DNA of 64,000 nucleotides from positions 20,973,521 to 21,037,520 of the forward strand of contig OX291544.1 in assembly GCA_946406115.1 (NCBI GenBank), in the 5' to 3' direction. The DNA comes from Apoda limacodes. Lineage: Eukaryota > Arthropoda > Insecta > Lepidoptera > Limacodidae. Below the pieces are notes generated by a model that searched no databases, was not told where the DNA came from, and worked only from the letters and a program-made list of their open reading frames with translations. This document shows positions 46,701 through 56,549 of this stretch, piece by piece. How positions within the stretch are numbered: the stretch's first letter is position 1; every line of letters begins with the position of its first letter. A program made the position numbers and the translations under genes.

Positions 46701-49700
46701 CTCATTGCAGGAGGCTAAGCCAATCCACCACGATACCACCCAGTGCGGGTTAGCAGACGTTGTCGAGGGTGTGACCACTCGAGTGTCATGTTTTGAAGCC
46801 GTCCATAATAAAGCCTATGACATGGCTTAACGACTGCTATTTGTTTTATCTGGTGAATATTAATAATTATTATTAATAAAAGCAGTCGCAGTTATCGCAC
46901 TAAGTACTTACAGACCCCTGTTGAATATTTTCCCAAATAACGTAAGACATATAACTTTAAATCTTGTAGCTATACTTACATCATGTTGATCCATAGACAC
47001 AAATATTCCAATAATAACCAGACATAACAGTTATACCCCTATAACTAGTCCTAAGGTGAAATCGATTCTGGAAGATACATTGTGTAACATTTTTTTTCGA
47101 ATTTTGCAGGATGATGTGCCAGATACAGATGTAAATTTAGAAATGGAGAAGTTGAAAAGAATGATAGATGAAAAAAAAGCTGGTAGCTTGAGCAGCGTTA
47201 GTGAAAATGAATTAGAACAGTACACTAATACAGTTCCTCAAGATAAAGTATTCAACAAATTCAGCAAAAGAGTGGCAAGACACCCAGACCAAGTCTTACG
47301 GTATGATCGAGGTGGGCAACCCTTATGGATTACAGGGAATACAGAAATCAATAACTCTCATGTACCAAATTGTCAGTACTGTGGTGAAGCAAGACAGTTT
47401 GAATTTCAAGTATGTACTTTTTTTTTTCTGAACTGATTATGCAGCCATTACTGCTTCACCTGGGCTTTTGGGGCAAGACTCTTAAGGTGTCTCAGGCCAA
47501 ATGGCGCCCTACGCTCAAGGGCTCCCCGCGGGGGGAGCCTCGGCTTGGGTTGTCGCTCTTGGGGTCGTCCCTTCGACCAGCGTGAGCCTCAAACCCGAAG
47601 GTGAGCCAGCGCCAGGAGGGGAGTTCCCCGTTACGCGGTTGCGAGTGAATGGTGGCGAGAAGCGCCTCAGCACTCTTTGATACCTCATGTATATAGGTTG
47701 TTGAAACTAGTCTCGCTATCCGGAAGTCGTCGTCTGGGGGCTGTTAGTACGTGCCGAGGCCGCCTAACAAGTTTTTCGACCGTGCCGTGATCGGTCGGTC
47801 GGTCGACAACAGCCACTATAAGTAGCCCTATAAGTAGGCAAAAAACAATTATCTAAATCAGTCAAACCGTTTAGGAAAAGAACGAAGACACGCGCAATAA
47901 GCAGGGAGTGTACGCCCCGGCCGTTATACGCCCCACTGCCGGACTTGAAGAAGGACGCTTAGGCCGTACGCTGGCTTAGTGCGGGTTGGCGGATGTTGTC
48001 GAGCTAGTGGCCACTTGAATGTCAAGAGTTTTCAAGCCGCCCATAAGACTTGGGCGATGAGATTGGCTTAGCGACTGTTGCCAATGACAAACAGACCAAC
48101 GCTCTTACGTGCCCTCTGAAAAACGGAGGAGCTCCGAAAAGTGTGCCACTAGGCGGTCACCCATCCAAGTAGCGACCACGCTCGACGTTGCTTAACTTCG
48201 CATAAGTACGTGGCCTAGTGACATAACAGGGAGTGTTACCGGTATTACTAAGGGTATCTTCCTTTTTTTTTCTGTTTGATGTCATACCTCAAATACACCG
48301 TTAAATTTTAATCGTTATAATGCCGTGGACAGGTGATCTGGGGCCTTAGACAAGTTACAATCGAAAAATCGTGCGGTATCGCTATAGAACAAGCGTTTTC
48401 GAAACTATAGTGGTAGACTTATTGCTCATGTGTCGAAAACGCTGTATCGTGGGCGTCGGCTGGAAAACTCTACATTTTTTGTGCCAATTATCGAAAATCG
48501 CTTATGTTTTGTTTTTTGTTTATACTATGGAATGTGGTGTTTCTTTTTTATTTAAGTCTTATATGATATTATTACTTATATTTTTATTCAACTAACTCAT
48601 CGTTGGTTTAAAATTAAGAATATGGGTATTTATTGTATTGAATATTGAATGTTTTTATGTTTTTAGTACCTAACTAGTTTATATTAAATATAGTTTTGAG
48701 AAAATAATAAATACTTTCGTAAAAACATTCTAGCTTTCTAGTAACGAAAATCTGGCTATTCACTTATTATGAATCTGTTAAATTAGAAATCAGGCTCATA
48801 CTTATAAAACAGATTTTTAATAACACCATCATATTTAATAACAAAATGTTGCTTATGCTGTAAAAATATACTTAACAATAATTAAAGATGCAATATAGGT
48901 ACCTAATAAGCATCTTTATTTAGGAAGGTATATTTCATATCAAAGACAAATAAATACCTATTATAGAAATATTGAATACAAACACCATATTTAAATACCT
49001 AATTAACAAAATACTTAAAATCTTTAAAAATATAATACATTTGAAATAGATTTCAAGCCGCCATTTGTAATCGCTAAGTTTATCCGCAGGGTCTTGGCGA
49101 ACGCAAGTTCAACGAATATCAAAAAGGAATCGCATTTGTAAAGTTGCAATATGGCTACCTAATGTATAGACAACTTTCGTTTCGGCGCTCCACACTGGCT
49201 TGGCGATGGTACCGATAGCATAGACAGCAACAAGTCTATGATTTTTTTCTCGATCGCTAGCAAGTGACGTCAAAAACTTGATGTTCATACATTTTGTTCG
49301 ATTCCATTCTTTTTTTCGTGACGCTAAATTTGAGTAGTCTAAGCCCCCAGGTGCATGAAACACTATCCATTTGTAAAGAAAAAATAAAAAAACAAAATAA
49401 TATTTTTTTTAAAACTCGAATCAATTCTTGCTTGAGTGGCAAAATGACGCGAACCATTAGTAGGTAGGTCAATATTCAAAGAGACCGACCTTACTATGAC
49501 ACATGACTCATTTCACCATTGACGCGTAGCGCAGTCCACGTGGACTTCGATAAATTAACCAATGCTAGACTAATTACCGCCCCTACATCTTATTTGATTG
49601 GCAATTGGCAAGGCGTGTGCCCCCCGCGCTCCGCGGGCTACGGTCAAAACATATCAAAAAAATCAGTTTTCTCTAAGAAGTAACCGGTGCGGTGCGTGCA

Positions 49701-51148
49701 TAGCTGTTTACGATCCTTGTCGCCGCGAAAGTATGGCATCTCGAAATTACGCCTACTCTAACATGGAGTACCTTGATATGGTGCAATTAGGTCCCGGGAT
49801 CTATAGGTACAAAGCATTGACGACGGTCCTTAGCCCGCAAAAGTATGAAGGAAAATGTGCAATCATTGAATTTCTTCAAAAGAACAAATTGACACCAGCT
49901 GAGCAAGTCAATGACCTGTACGACATAGGCATACGTAGGTAACTAACTCGTGGCGCTCCTACTGTTTTTACGCACTTTGCGGATATTACAGTATCACATC
50001 CTATCTTTTTTATTTTAAGAGATATAACCCAGATTAAGTTGTTGATAAATAGTACTTTGTAAAGTGTACCACCCATCCACGGCATTAAAATGATTAAAAT
50101 TTAACGGTGTATTTGGGTAACACAAAATTTTGGTAGGTACACAATATATTGAATCCTTATATAGTAGTGAAGCAAAATTCAGACAGTAAATTGATGCGTT
50201 TTAAGTTTGTATTTTCTCACCCGCCAGCATCCTCCATCGCGCCTTGCACAACATTTTATTACAGATGTAAAAAGGTTTAAATAACTGTAGAAATGTAATA
50301 AATTAGGATATTTTATAACTATCGATGTACATTGTACAGTCCCTGCCTTTGTAGTGATGTATCGTTGTCCGAACTTAACGCCTGAGCAGGAAGGTCGTTT
50401 AGTATGGGAAAGAACTTACCATAAAAAAAATCGCCAAGTGCGAGTCTGACTTTCGCACGAAGGGTTTCGTGCCATTATCTATAAAAATGGCAAAAAAATC
50501 ACGTTTGTCGTATGACAAACGACAGACATGCCCCATACGACAAACGACAAAAATATTTACATTTTTTATATTTTAATCTAATTATATATTTTTAAAGTGA
50601 CTACATAACTAAATATTTTGTGAATATCTCAAGCGAGTACCTGTTGCCGTTATCAATATTGAGCAAAAAAATCACGTTTGTTGTATGGGAGCTCCCTTAA
50701 ATATTTATTTTATTTCGTTTTTTAGTATTTTTGGAAAAGCGGCAACAGAAATACATCTTCTGTGAAAATTTCAACTGTTGCCTAGTGACAGACGGACGGA
50801 CAGCGAAGTCTTAGTTATAGGGTTCCGCTAATTACCCTTTGGGTACGGAACCCTCATTAACAGATTATTATATGAAACTTGATTGTCCCTTGTTGCTTTG
50901 CTCACTCCGCATCAACGTTACAAGTCAACCTTAACCTAATTTAATAAATTTACCTAAATTTTAAAATTTATTTGTAATTAAATATTTTGTTTCAGGTCAT
51001 GCCACAACTTCTTAACTACATAAATGTTGGAGTAGATTTTAATAGTATTGATTGGGGCATATTGATTATATATACTTGCAAGGCAAGTTGTAATGAAGGT
51101 CCAGCATACAAAGAAGAATTTATGATAAAACAAGATTTGTCTACCTAG
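43755..51148 (+). CDS. PDCD2: PDCD2 (programmed cell death protein 2), six exons, 354 aa
   Basis: Conserved zinc-finger protein that in other animals acts as a chaperone for ribosomal protein uS5 (RPS2) and supports stem-cell growth. Exons: 43755-43931, 44628-44807, 45300-45455, 46228-46326, 47110-47409, 50996-51148. All junctions are phase 0 with good GT-AG sites. The N-terminus reads VDIGFLEQKLNWLLHPRFFP and KVGGKPAWLDF, the usual PDCD2 start. Zinc pairs follow (CKICKDPLIFLCQ). The MYND finger is CNVCGNKGPSHCSKCKKVFY...CC. The C-terminal domain has KRVARHPDQVLRYDRGGQPL and NCQYCGEARQFEFQ, ending MPQLLNYINVGVDFNSIDWG and CKASC. The length matches the family. No earlier in-frame Met is near. 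Introns carry LINE and SINE fragments. Confidence 0.96.
44120..44450 (+). mobile_element. LINE reverse-transcriptase fragment in PDCD2 intron 1
   Basis: The frame reads MRHAFQHMIPSVFIKIYKTY, then FRPLLEYVFQVWNPYFAKDI and LLESVQRKPTK, the conserved region downstream of LINE reverse transcriptases (RPLLEYASPVWNP, LEKVQRRATK). It is short, ends in stops and is not joined to other LINE sequence here. Confidence 0.75.
45300..45455 (+). CDS. PDCD2: PDCD2 exon 3, MYND zinc finger
   Basis: The whole MYND finger is in this exon: CNVC, CSKC, FYC, H and ECC at the family spacing, with KVFYCTRKHQILDWQKEHKE as the helical part. MYND fingers bind Pro-rich peptides. The acceptor is ttattttag and the donor gtatat. 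Confidence 0.93.
46640..46830. mobile_element. SINE body fragment in PDCD2 intron 4
   Basis: TGCGGGTTAGCAGACGTTGTCGAG-type sequence (46744 on), then GTGACCACTCGAGTGTCATG and TGACATGGCTTAACGACTGC, closely follow the order seen at 47970-48080. So both belong to one family, the body of the 5S-headed SINE. No 5S part is seen here. Confidence 0.55.
47420..47830 (-). mobile_element. 3' fragment of the Jockey-like LINE (family of 61-64 kb)
   Basis: Starts with a T-run (poly(A) in reverse) 11 bases after PDCD2 exon 5 and runs through GCAGCCATTACTGCTTCACC, GGGCTCCCCGCGGGG and GTTAGTACGTGCCGAGGCCG. This matches the LINE at 55045-56545 and the 3' part of that at 61190-64000. The donor site of exon 5 (gtatgt) is intact just outside. 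Confidence 0.8.
47930..48225 (-). mobile_element. 5S-rRNA-derived SINE (SINE3-like)
   Basis: On the minus strand, 48222 to 48146 reads GCGAAGTTAAGCAACGTCGA, then GTGGTCGCTACTTGGATGGG and TGACCGCCTAGTG, nearly identical to the 5S rRNA internal promoter (box A and box C). It is followed by a non-5S body (GGAGCTCCTCCGTTTTTCAG, AGAGCGTTGG, GGGCGGCTTGAAAACTCTTG) down to about 47930. A real 5S gene would have the 3' helix and a T-run terminator, which are replaced here by the body, so this is a SINE with a 5S head. Confidence 0.8.
48250..50410. other. PDCD2 intron 5, middle part
   Basis: Mostly AT-rich. At 49598-49942 an open frame contains MASRNYAYSNMEYLDMVQLG, which resembles the start of a helix-turn-helix (DUF4817-type) protein of insect transposons, but the similarity stops after some 15 residues; I do not call a gene. 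No other feature is supported. Confidence 0.45.
50415..50880 (-). mobile_element. GGTTCCGTA-type interspersed repeat
   Basis: Minus-strand copy of the family at 21945-22380: GGGTACGGAACCCTCATTAA at one end, CAAGTGCGAGTCTGACTTTC at the other, and GACAGACGGACGGACAGCGA inside. Contains a duplicated CATACGACAAACGACA motif near 50505-50550. It ends about 115 bases before PDCD2 exon 6. Confidence 0.65.
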
Positions 51149-51157
51149 AAATAACTA

Positions 51158-51172
51158 TTTATTCTAAATAAA
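51158..51172. terminator. Opposed poly(A) signals of TMEM242 (51158-51163, minus) and PDCD2 (51167-51172, plus)
   Basis: AATAAA reads on the plus strand at 51167-51172, 18 bases after the PDCD2 stop. TTTATT, AATAAA on the minus strand, is at 51158-51163, 12 bases after the TMEM242 stop. Normal cleavage 10-30 bases beyond each would fall inside the coding sequence of the opposite gene, so the two mRNAs should be complementary at their 3' ends. Confidence 0.8.
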
Positions 51173-51175
51173 GTT

Positions 51176-53209
51176 TTATTTACATCTCTTATCTTCAGTC
51201 GTTTTTCTTCCATACTCCTCAGATAAATATGTTAACAAATCATTTAAACCACTAAATTCAGTTCTTGATTGAGGTGGATTATTTTTTGGCAAAATGGGTA
51301 GTACATTTCCCATTTTAATTCTGAAATCCTTGAGCTGAAAATTAAAACAAATAAAAGACTAATAAAAAAAAAATCATTAGCATTCAGATAATAGTTATGC
51401 ATTAAATAAATATTGTAAGAAAACAAATACTATATTGAAATATAGCTTTAATATAAAAACTTACATCTTTAGCACCTGAGAGTTTCCATATTCCATAGCA
51501 AATACAAGATGTACCCGCTATAGCATAAAGAGTGCCCCAGCCTAGGGCTCTTAAAGCAAGGATAGCACCTGCATCTGCAAAATCAGCACTGCTGTGTAAA
51601 CCTGAAATAATAAGAGAACAAGATACTGCACCAGTGGCTTTAAAATAAAAACAAATAACAGCATAAAAAACAAAACACGGAGGGTAGATAGATATCTGCC
51701 CAATATTCCTAGCTGCACTAGGCGTCTTTGCAGTCCGTCCGCGACCACGGGTACTGTGCCGAAGCTTGGGAAATATAAAAATAAATAACCCGACTGGAAA
51801 AACATTGCACTGCAATAACTAAAAACTAATTAGGAAGTGCACTTAAGGCATACCCTAGCAAAAACGTGCTGTGTCGACCAGTTTCAAAATACATATTAGA
51901 CTATTGAAGCATACAAAGAGACACAGTTCCACGTACGATAGATAATCTCGATTTTCTCGGTTTTTATTTGGTGTAAAATTCAAATATTTGTTTAAAACTA
52001 TGAAATTAGCAAATTCCATATTCACTTCCTCATATTCATATATTTTATGAAATGAGAATCAAAAGAATATCACTCTTAGTCTTCCAAACAATTTGAATGA
52101 AAGTCCAAAAATAGTGTCAGAATATTTTTTTTTTCTGTTTTAATAGCCAAATTGTTATAATAATAGCAAGTCCACTGAATTAAGGTTTGAACTATAACAT
52201 CTATTTTTTTAACGTCAAGAAGTGTACTCAGGACTGTAACAAAATCCATCAAATTCTTGCAAACTTAACTCGTTTGGGTATGCCATCACCTTAAAACATA
52301 TCAAATCTAATCAAATGATGAATAGAAGTTAAATCAAATTTAACTTCTACAATCTGTACTACTATTTGACCTTGCATTGAATGGTCTGACCTGCTTATAG
52401 TTAAATATTTAGTATGTTTAAGGTGCACTTTTTTAATGCATTTTAGTTCTGAATGTTTTTGCAGTATTTTTTATTTATTTCATTAGTTTTTGACTCACCC
52501 TTAAAAATTTATGTACCTTATAACACTCGGGCGGAATACCTTGAATTTAAGATCTTATTCATCGAAATCGATCCAGCTGTTTAGGCTACAGGAGGTCACA
52601 ATGGAACGGACATACCTACATACATATATAAGCTCAAAAAAAAATACCTTCCATCTGGGTCAGTAAATAAAATAGATGGTGAGTCCCAAATTCCCAAGTA
52701 ACTGTTATAAAGTTACACAAAATATGAGTTTAAAAGAACATGTGAATGATTGAATGTTACATAAAAGTAGCCTTATTGTGTGCTAAAATTTTTTTTTTTT
52801 TTCAGTAGGTTATAAAGCAGGATCCCAGAGCTCCCAGACGTTACTTATTTTCTCACAAATAAAATTTATGGAATATGTGTAAAAAAAATATAAGAAAAAT
52901 AACAGTTCTTCATAGTAGCAGAGTTTGAATTATTTGAGACTGTATATTTCATTGTATTTTGGATTCATCAGGAAAAAAATCCTTCAGATTACAGATTATA
53001 AGTTAACAAAATGCATATTATTAGTGATATGTACTGTAGTATAATTTACCCTTGCTGAAATATTTTGGGTCTTTTTTTTTGGCTGCAGCTAATGTGGCAC
53101 CAAATCCAACAAATGCAGAAATTCCAGCAACTGATGCTAAGAATGCTCCAGCTGCAATTAAAATTGAGATTTTGTTATTCAGTAAAATCTGGGGCAACAT
53201 GTTGAATAC
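51176..53209 (-). CDS. TMEM242: TMEM242, small mitochondrial membrane protein
   Basis: TMEM242 is known as an assembly factor for the c-ring of ATP synthase, in the inner mitochondrial membrane. Minus-strand exons: 53209-53050, 51601-51465, 51334-51176, joined in phase 1 and phase 0. The sequence has a first membrane segment (ILIAAGAFLASVAGISAFVG), the signature ATLAAAKKKDPKYF, then SADFADAGAILALRALGWGT and a second membrane segment (LYAIAGTSCICYGIWKL), SGAKDLKDFRIKM, and a soluble tail ending EEYGRKTTEDKRCK. From the Met at 53200 the protein is 148 aa; the human protein is 141. The exon could also be extended upstream to an acceptor at 53210 and joined to an exon at 54633-54665. Gene identity is firm; the N-terminus is not. 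Confidence 0.9.
51602..53049 (-). other. TMEM242 intron between core exons
   Basis: AT-rich with no supported feature. A weak tRNA- or repeat-like scrap may lie at 52540-52640 (CTGTTTAGGCTACAGGAGGTC). No open frame shows homology that I recognise. Confidence 0.5.
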
Positions 53210-53559
53210 CTGTCATCAATTTAGAGTAAAAACTGAAATTGTTGTAGGTAACAATAATGATGTTAGTCCACAAATAGCCGTAAGATGTGTCCTGCTTGCG
53301 TGGCATATCATAGCAAGTGCTCTAATGTAGGGGTGCTTTTGTTTCTGATGCCAGTTGACAATCAGAGTAACTAAAAGGGAGCCAAAGGTTAAAAAAAAAC
53401 TGGGCTTACAATATTTTCATGGTTTTTTCGCTTGATTTGGTTATGGTTAGGTTGTACAAATGGGGGCTATAGTGTACAAATATTAAAAATAATTCTTTCG
53501 TCATTTTTCTGAAGCTAGATCTTCTTCGAAAATTTGTGGTTATGGGACATCACGATTGT

Positions 53560-53795
53560 TATTTTGATGATGGAAATCAATAGGGTACATCGTGACCCCT
53601 TCCCGAACCCCTAAAAAAATATGAACCCCCTATTCATTTTTATAATAGGGGGTGTGTCCCCACAACCTAACATTTTGATGATGCAAATCAGTAGAGTACA
53701 TTGTCACCAATAACATTTGAAAGGAGAACTTTTCTCTGTGACCCCTACCCGGGGTTCATATTTTTTTAAAAGGGGGTGTGTCCTCATGACAGTCT
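53560..53795 (+). repeat. Two imperfect tandem units, about 115-125 bp
   Basis: TTTTGATGATGGAAATCAAT (53561) and TTTTGATGATGCAAATCAGT (53672) start two units, each continuing with GTACATYGTSAC, a short divergent part, ATATGAACC or TTCATATTTTT, and GGGGGTGTGTCC. The unit ends are CCCCACAAC and CTCATGAC. It has no coding meaning. Confidence 0.6.
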
Positions 53796-53939
53796 ATTTC
53801 TTTGACAGGTACTGATAGAACACATCGCCAGGAGCAACGTTTGTATGTACTATTTTTTCTGTAATCATTCTCTAAGTTGCTATGAATACAAATCTAAATG
53901 AAAAAAAAAAATTAAGCGTTCCGTAGCAGCAGGCTTCCG

Positions 53940-54140
53940 TTGCTTCATTTTGCATTGGTGTCAAAAATTTGAAAATTTTAGTATCATCTGTAAGAAACTG
54001 TCATGCATTTGTAAACAATATTTTTGTCACTTTTGCAAAAAGACCCATGTCTAGAACTGCCTATACATTTTCATTGTTTATGGTAGTGTGTGTGTATGTT
54101 TTGTGTAGTGAGAGTATGTCAACCATTCATTTTGCAAGTT
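53940..54140 (+). repeat. Dispersed repeat, matched in reverse at 57040-57305
   Basis: TTTTAGTATCATCTGTAAGA, AACTGTCATGCATTTGTAAA, AGACCCATGTCTAGA and AACTGCCTATACATTTTCAT all recur with few changes on the minus strand at 57040-57305. The pair brackets the MITE at 54238-54492 and the deleted LINE at 55045-56545. Family unknown. Confidence 0.65.
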
Positions 54141-54237
54141 TTGCAACCAAATCATTGTTTGAATTTCAGTTCAATTATATTAATATACAGGACAGGATCA
54201 ACGTTTTTTTTTATTAAGTTCTTAGTGCTGGTGTAAA

Positions 54238-54492
54238 CAAGGGCGGATCCAGCAGGGGGCGATCGGGGCTATCGCCCCCCCTAAGGATGGCCGAAGAAAT
54301 TAATTGTAACATTTTTTAAATATATAACTTCTATTACATATGAAATTTACTTCGGGTTACTTGGGTTTGTATATTTAATTATTTAAAAATTGCACGAGCT
54401 AGGTCAATTGGGTAACTTACGTTTGCAAATTCAAAAAATACCTTCAGATCTTATGATCACCCCCCTAAACTTTTGTTCTGCATCCGCCCTTG
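54238..54492. mobile_element. hAT-type MITE (255 bp) with 8-bp duplication GGTGTAAA
   Basis: CAAGGGCGGATCCAG at 54238-54252 and CTGCATCCGCCCTTG at 54478-54492 are inverted with one mismatch in 15. GGTGTAAA lies exactly at 54230-54237 and again at 54493-54500. The 8-bp duplication marks a hAT-type insertion. A truncated copy in the other orientation is at 41629-41735. It lies between the candidate first exon of TMEM242 and its core exons. Confidence 0.88.
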
Positions 54493-54632
54493 GGTGTAAA
54501 TGCCTTCTAGGTACTTTTGATTTCACTTTCTTATTTGTTTTATTTAATGACTAGATCCTAGAGCTTTATAGGCGACATCATTTAAAGAAAATAACATAAA
54601 ATACAACCAAGTATGTAGCATAGGTAATTAAC

Positions 54633-54665
54633 TTTTATTCGCTGAAGTCGTTCTTCTTTCTCCAT
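54633..54665 (-). CDS. TMEM242: Candidate first coding exon of TMEM242
   Basis: On the minus strand an ATG at 54665-54663 starts MEKEERLQRIK, followed by gttaat, a weak donor, in phase 0. The next exon would begin at 53209 (acceptor gacag) with VFNMLPQILLNN. The short charged N-terminus fits the length of N-terminal tails in this family. Against it, the donor is poor and other choices exist, such as starting at the Met at 53200. Confidence 0.4.
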
Positions 54666-55044
54666 TATGTTAAAGTTTCCAGCGGTAAGTACAATATTTA
54701 TTTTCTAATACCGCTTGAATTTTAATTATTAAGCTAGGTTACTTCAAACAATGTAGAGCCATTGCTTATTTTTTGTGTTCCTTTTTCATATTATTCTACT
54801 CTTTGTTTTTGTGATAATAATTCCGAAAGAAGACAGAGTTCAGAGTTGCCAGATGTCTGTCGCTCACAGATAATATAAAAGCTGGGATAGCCGAAATTTA
54901 GCCGGTAAAATTAAAAAAAAAAGCCCAATGTCTCAGTAAATTTTGGGGTCTTGTGTTGTGGGGCAGGCAAATATTATGTAAATAATGCAAGAATTGTCGA
55001 CACTGGCCGTGTCTGTCGGTGGTGGGGTGGTCTAGTGGTTTCAT

Positions 55045-56545
55045 TTTTTTCTGAACTGTCTATGCATTTGGCTGTTGCAGCCATTACTGCTTCACCGGGC
55101 TTTTTGGGGCGAGACTCTGAAGGAGCCTCAGCCCATATAGCGCCCAACGCTAAAGGGCTCCCCGCGGGGGAAGCCTCGGCTTGGGTTGTCGCTCTCGGGC
55201 GACTGGCGTGAGTCTCGAACCCGAAGGTGAGTCATCGCCAGGAGGGGAGTTACGCGGGTACGGTTGCGATTGAGTGGGGGCGAGAAGCGCCCCGGCACTC
55301 TTTGATACCTCGTGTATCTTTGTGGGCGCCGTTGAACCCGGGGATGTCGGCGTCGTGTTTGGAGGGAGTACCTATTCGGGGAGGTCGTAGAGACTAATCT
55401 CGCTATCCGGACAGCAAGATGTGGGTCCGTTAGTACGTGCCGAGGCCGCCTAACTATAGTTTTATGACCGTGCCTGGGTCGATCGGGGGGAACAAACGCT
55501 GTGGATTGCACAATTAATCGATTCGGGTGATTTTGCGTACGCTCGAAAAAGCGGACTGCCAAGTCTTTGAAATATTGGGGAATCGTGGGGAGTTCGAAGT
55601 CTCTGTGTAGGTCCGCGTTTTCCATTGAGAAGGAAAGATGCAATGTTCGATAGCAGCGTTAAAGATCACTACTAGGAGGCAGAGAAGGGGAAGAGTGAGG
55701 CGCTTAAGGCTATCGTTAGAGATACCGTCCGCACCGGGGGCTTTACGGGGGCGTAGGTCTTTGATGACCTGTACGACTTCGTCGACAGTGACAGGGGGCA
55801 GGGGGTCTTGTGGAGGCAGAGAAGTTCTGCGCTCCACTTCGCCGTCTACCTCGCGCACGTGGTCGAGATCGAACGGCTGTGTGCTTAAGGCACATTGGGC
55901 TTGGAGGCTAGACGCTAGGCAATCCGCTTTTTCGTCGTCATTGAACGCGGGAACGTTGTTGGGACGAGTTAACGGAGGGAGAGAGTTGGCGGTGTCGGAT
56001 TTTAGAGCTCTTGCTAAGTGCCAATAAGCTTGGTGAGAAGGAGAAATGTTCTCCATAAGATCACCGAAACGTTGGGCGCGAAGCTCAGCTACAGCGGTTC
56101 TTACACGGCGGTGTAAGTCGTTGAAGCGAGCTTTATTTTCGATAGTGGGAGCGCGATCGCGTGCGCGGCGGACCGCGTTACGCTCAGTCATTAGCGACCT
56201 GATGTGCTGAGGCAGGATTAGGTGGTGATAATCACCAACCGGCACCTGTCTTGAGCATTCGCCAACGGTGGCGGTCAAGTGGATAGTGAGTGGGTCGATA
56301 GCTACGTTTAGGTTGGTCTCGGATGAGATTACGATGGGAACGTGGTCTAGATGTGGCGAGCTGGGATTTTCGAGCAATTGCCCAAATTTATCCCAGTCCG
56401 TTACGGTTCTAGTGTCGGGAGGAGAGTCCGAAGGGGAACCTAATAGGAGGAGGAAAGGGCGGTGGTCCGAGTCAAGTTCGTCAAGCAACTCTATAGAGCG
56501 AAAGCTTAGCCTTACATTCTTTAGAAGTGCTATGTCGAGTAGTGG
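55045..56545 (-). mobile_element. Jockey-like LINE copy with the reverse-transcriptase core deleted
   Basis: On the minus strand the frame at 56488-55514 reads DSDHRPFLLLLG (endonuclease end), ERNAVRRARDRAP, RPRKAPGADGISNDSLKRL and HCIFPSQWK, then jumps to a frame-shifted version of NADLHRDFELPTIPQYF. Compared with 61190-64000, about 1.04 kb is missing between SQWK and the C-terminal DLHRDF, removing the whole palm with its catalytic ADD. The C-terminal part follows in another frame (55643-55128). It is 5'-truncated near 56545 and ends with poly(A) in reverse near 55045. Confidence 0.87.
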
Positions 56546-56549
56546 TTTC

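Noticed and set aside
48146..48222. Possible functional 5S rRNA gene
   Set aside because: Only the internal promoter half is preserved. The 5' helix and the 3' end with a T-run are missing and a SINE body follows.
49598..49942. 114-residue open frame with MASRNYAYSNMEYLDMV
   Set aside because: Looks like the start of an insect transposon helix-turn-helix protein for a few residues only; the rest has no match I know and composition is mixed.
55638..56027. Plus-strand frame opposite the deleted LINE (also at 62103-62492 opposite the intact copy)
   Set aside because: It is the antisense shadow of the LINE coding frame, and is similar in both copies only for that reason.
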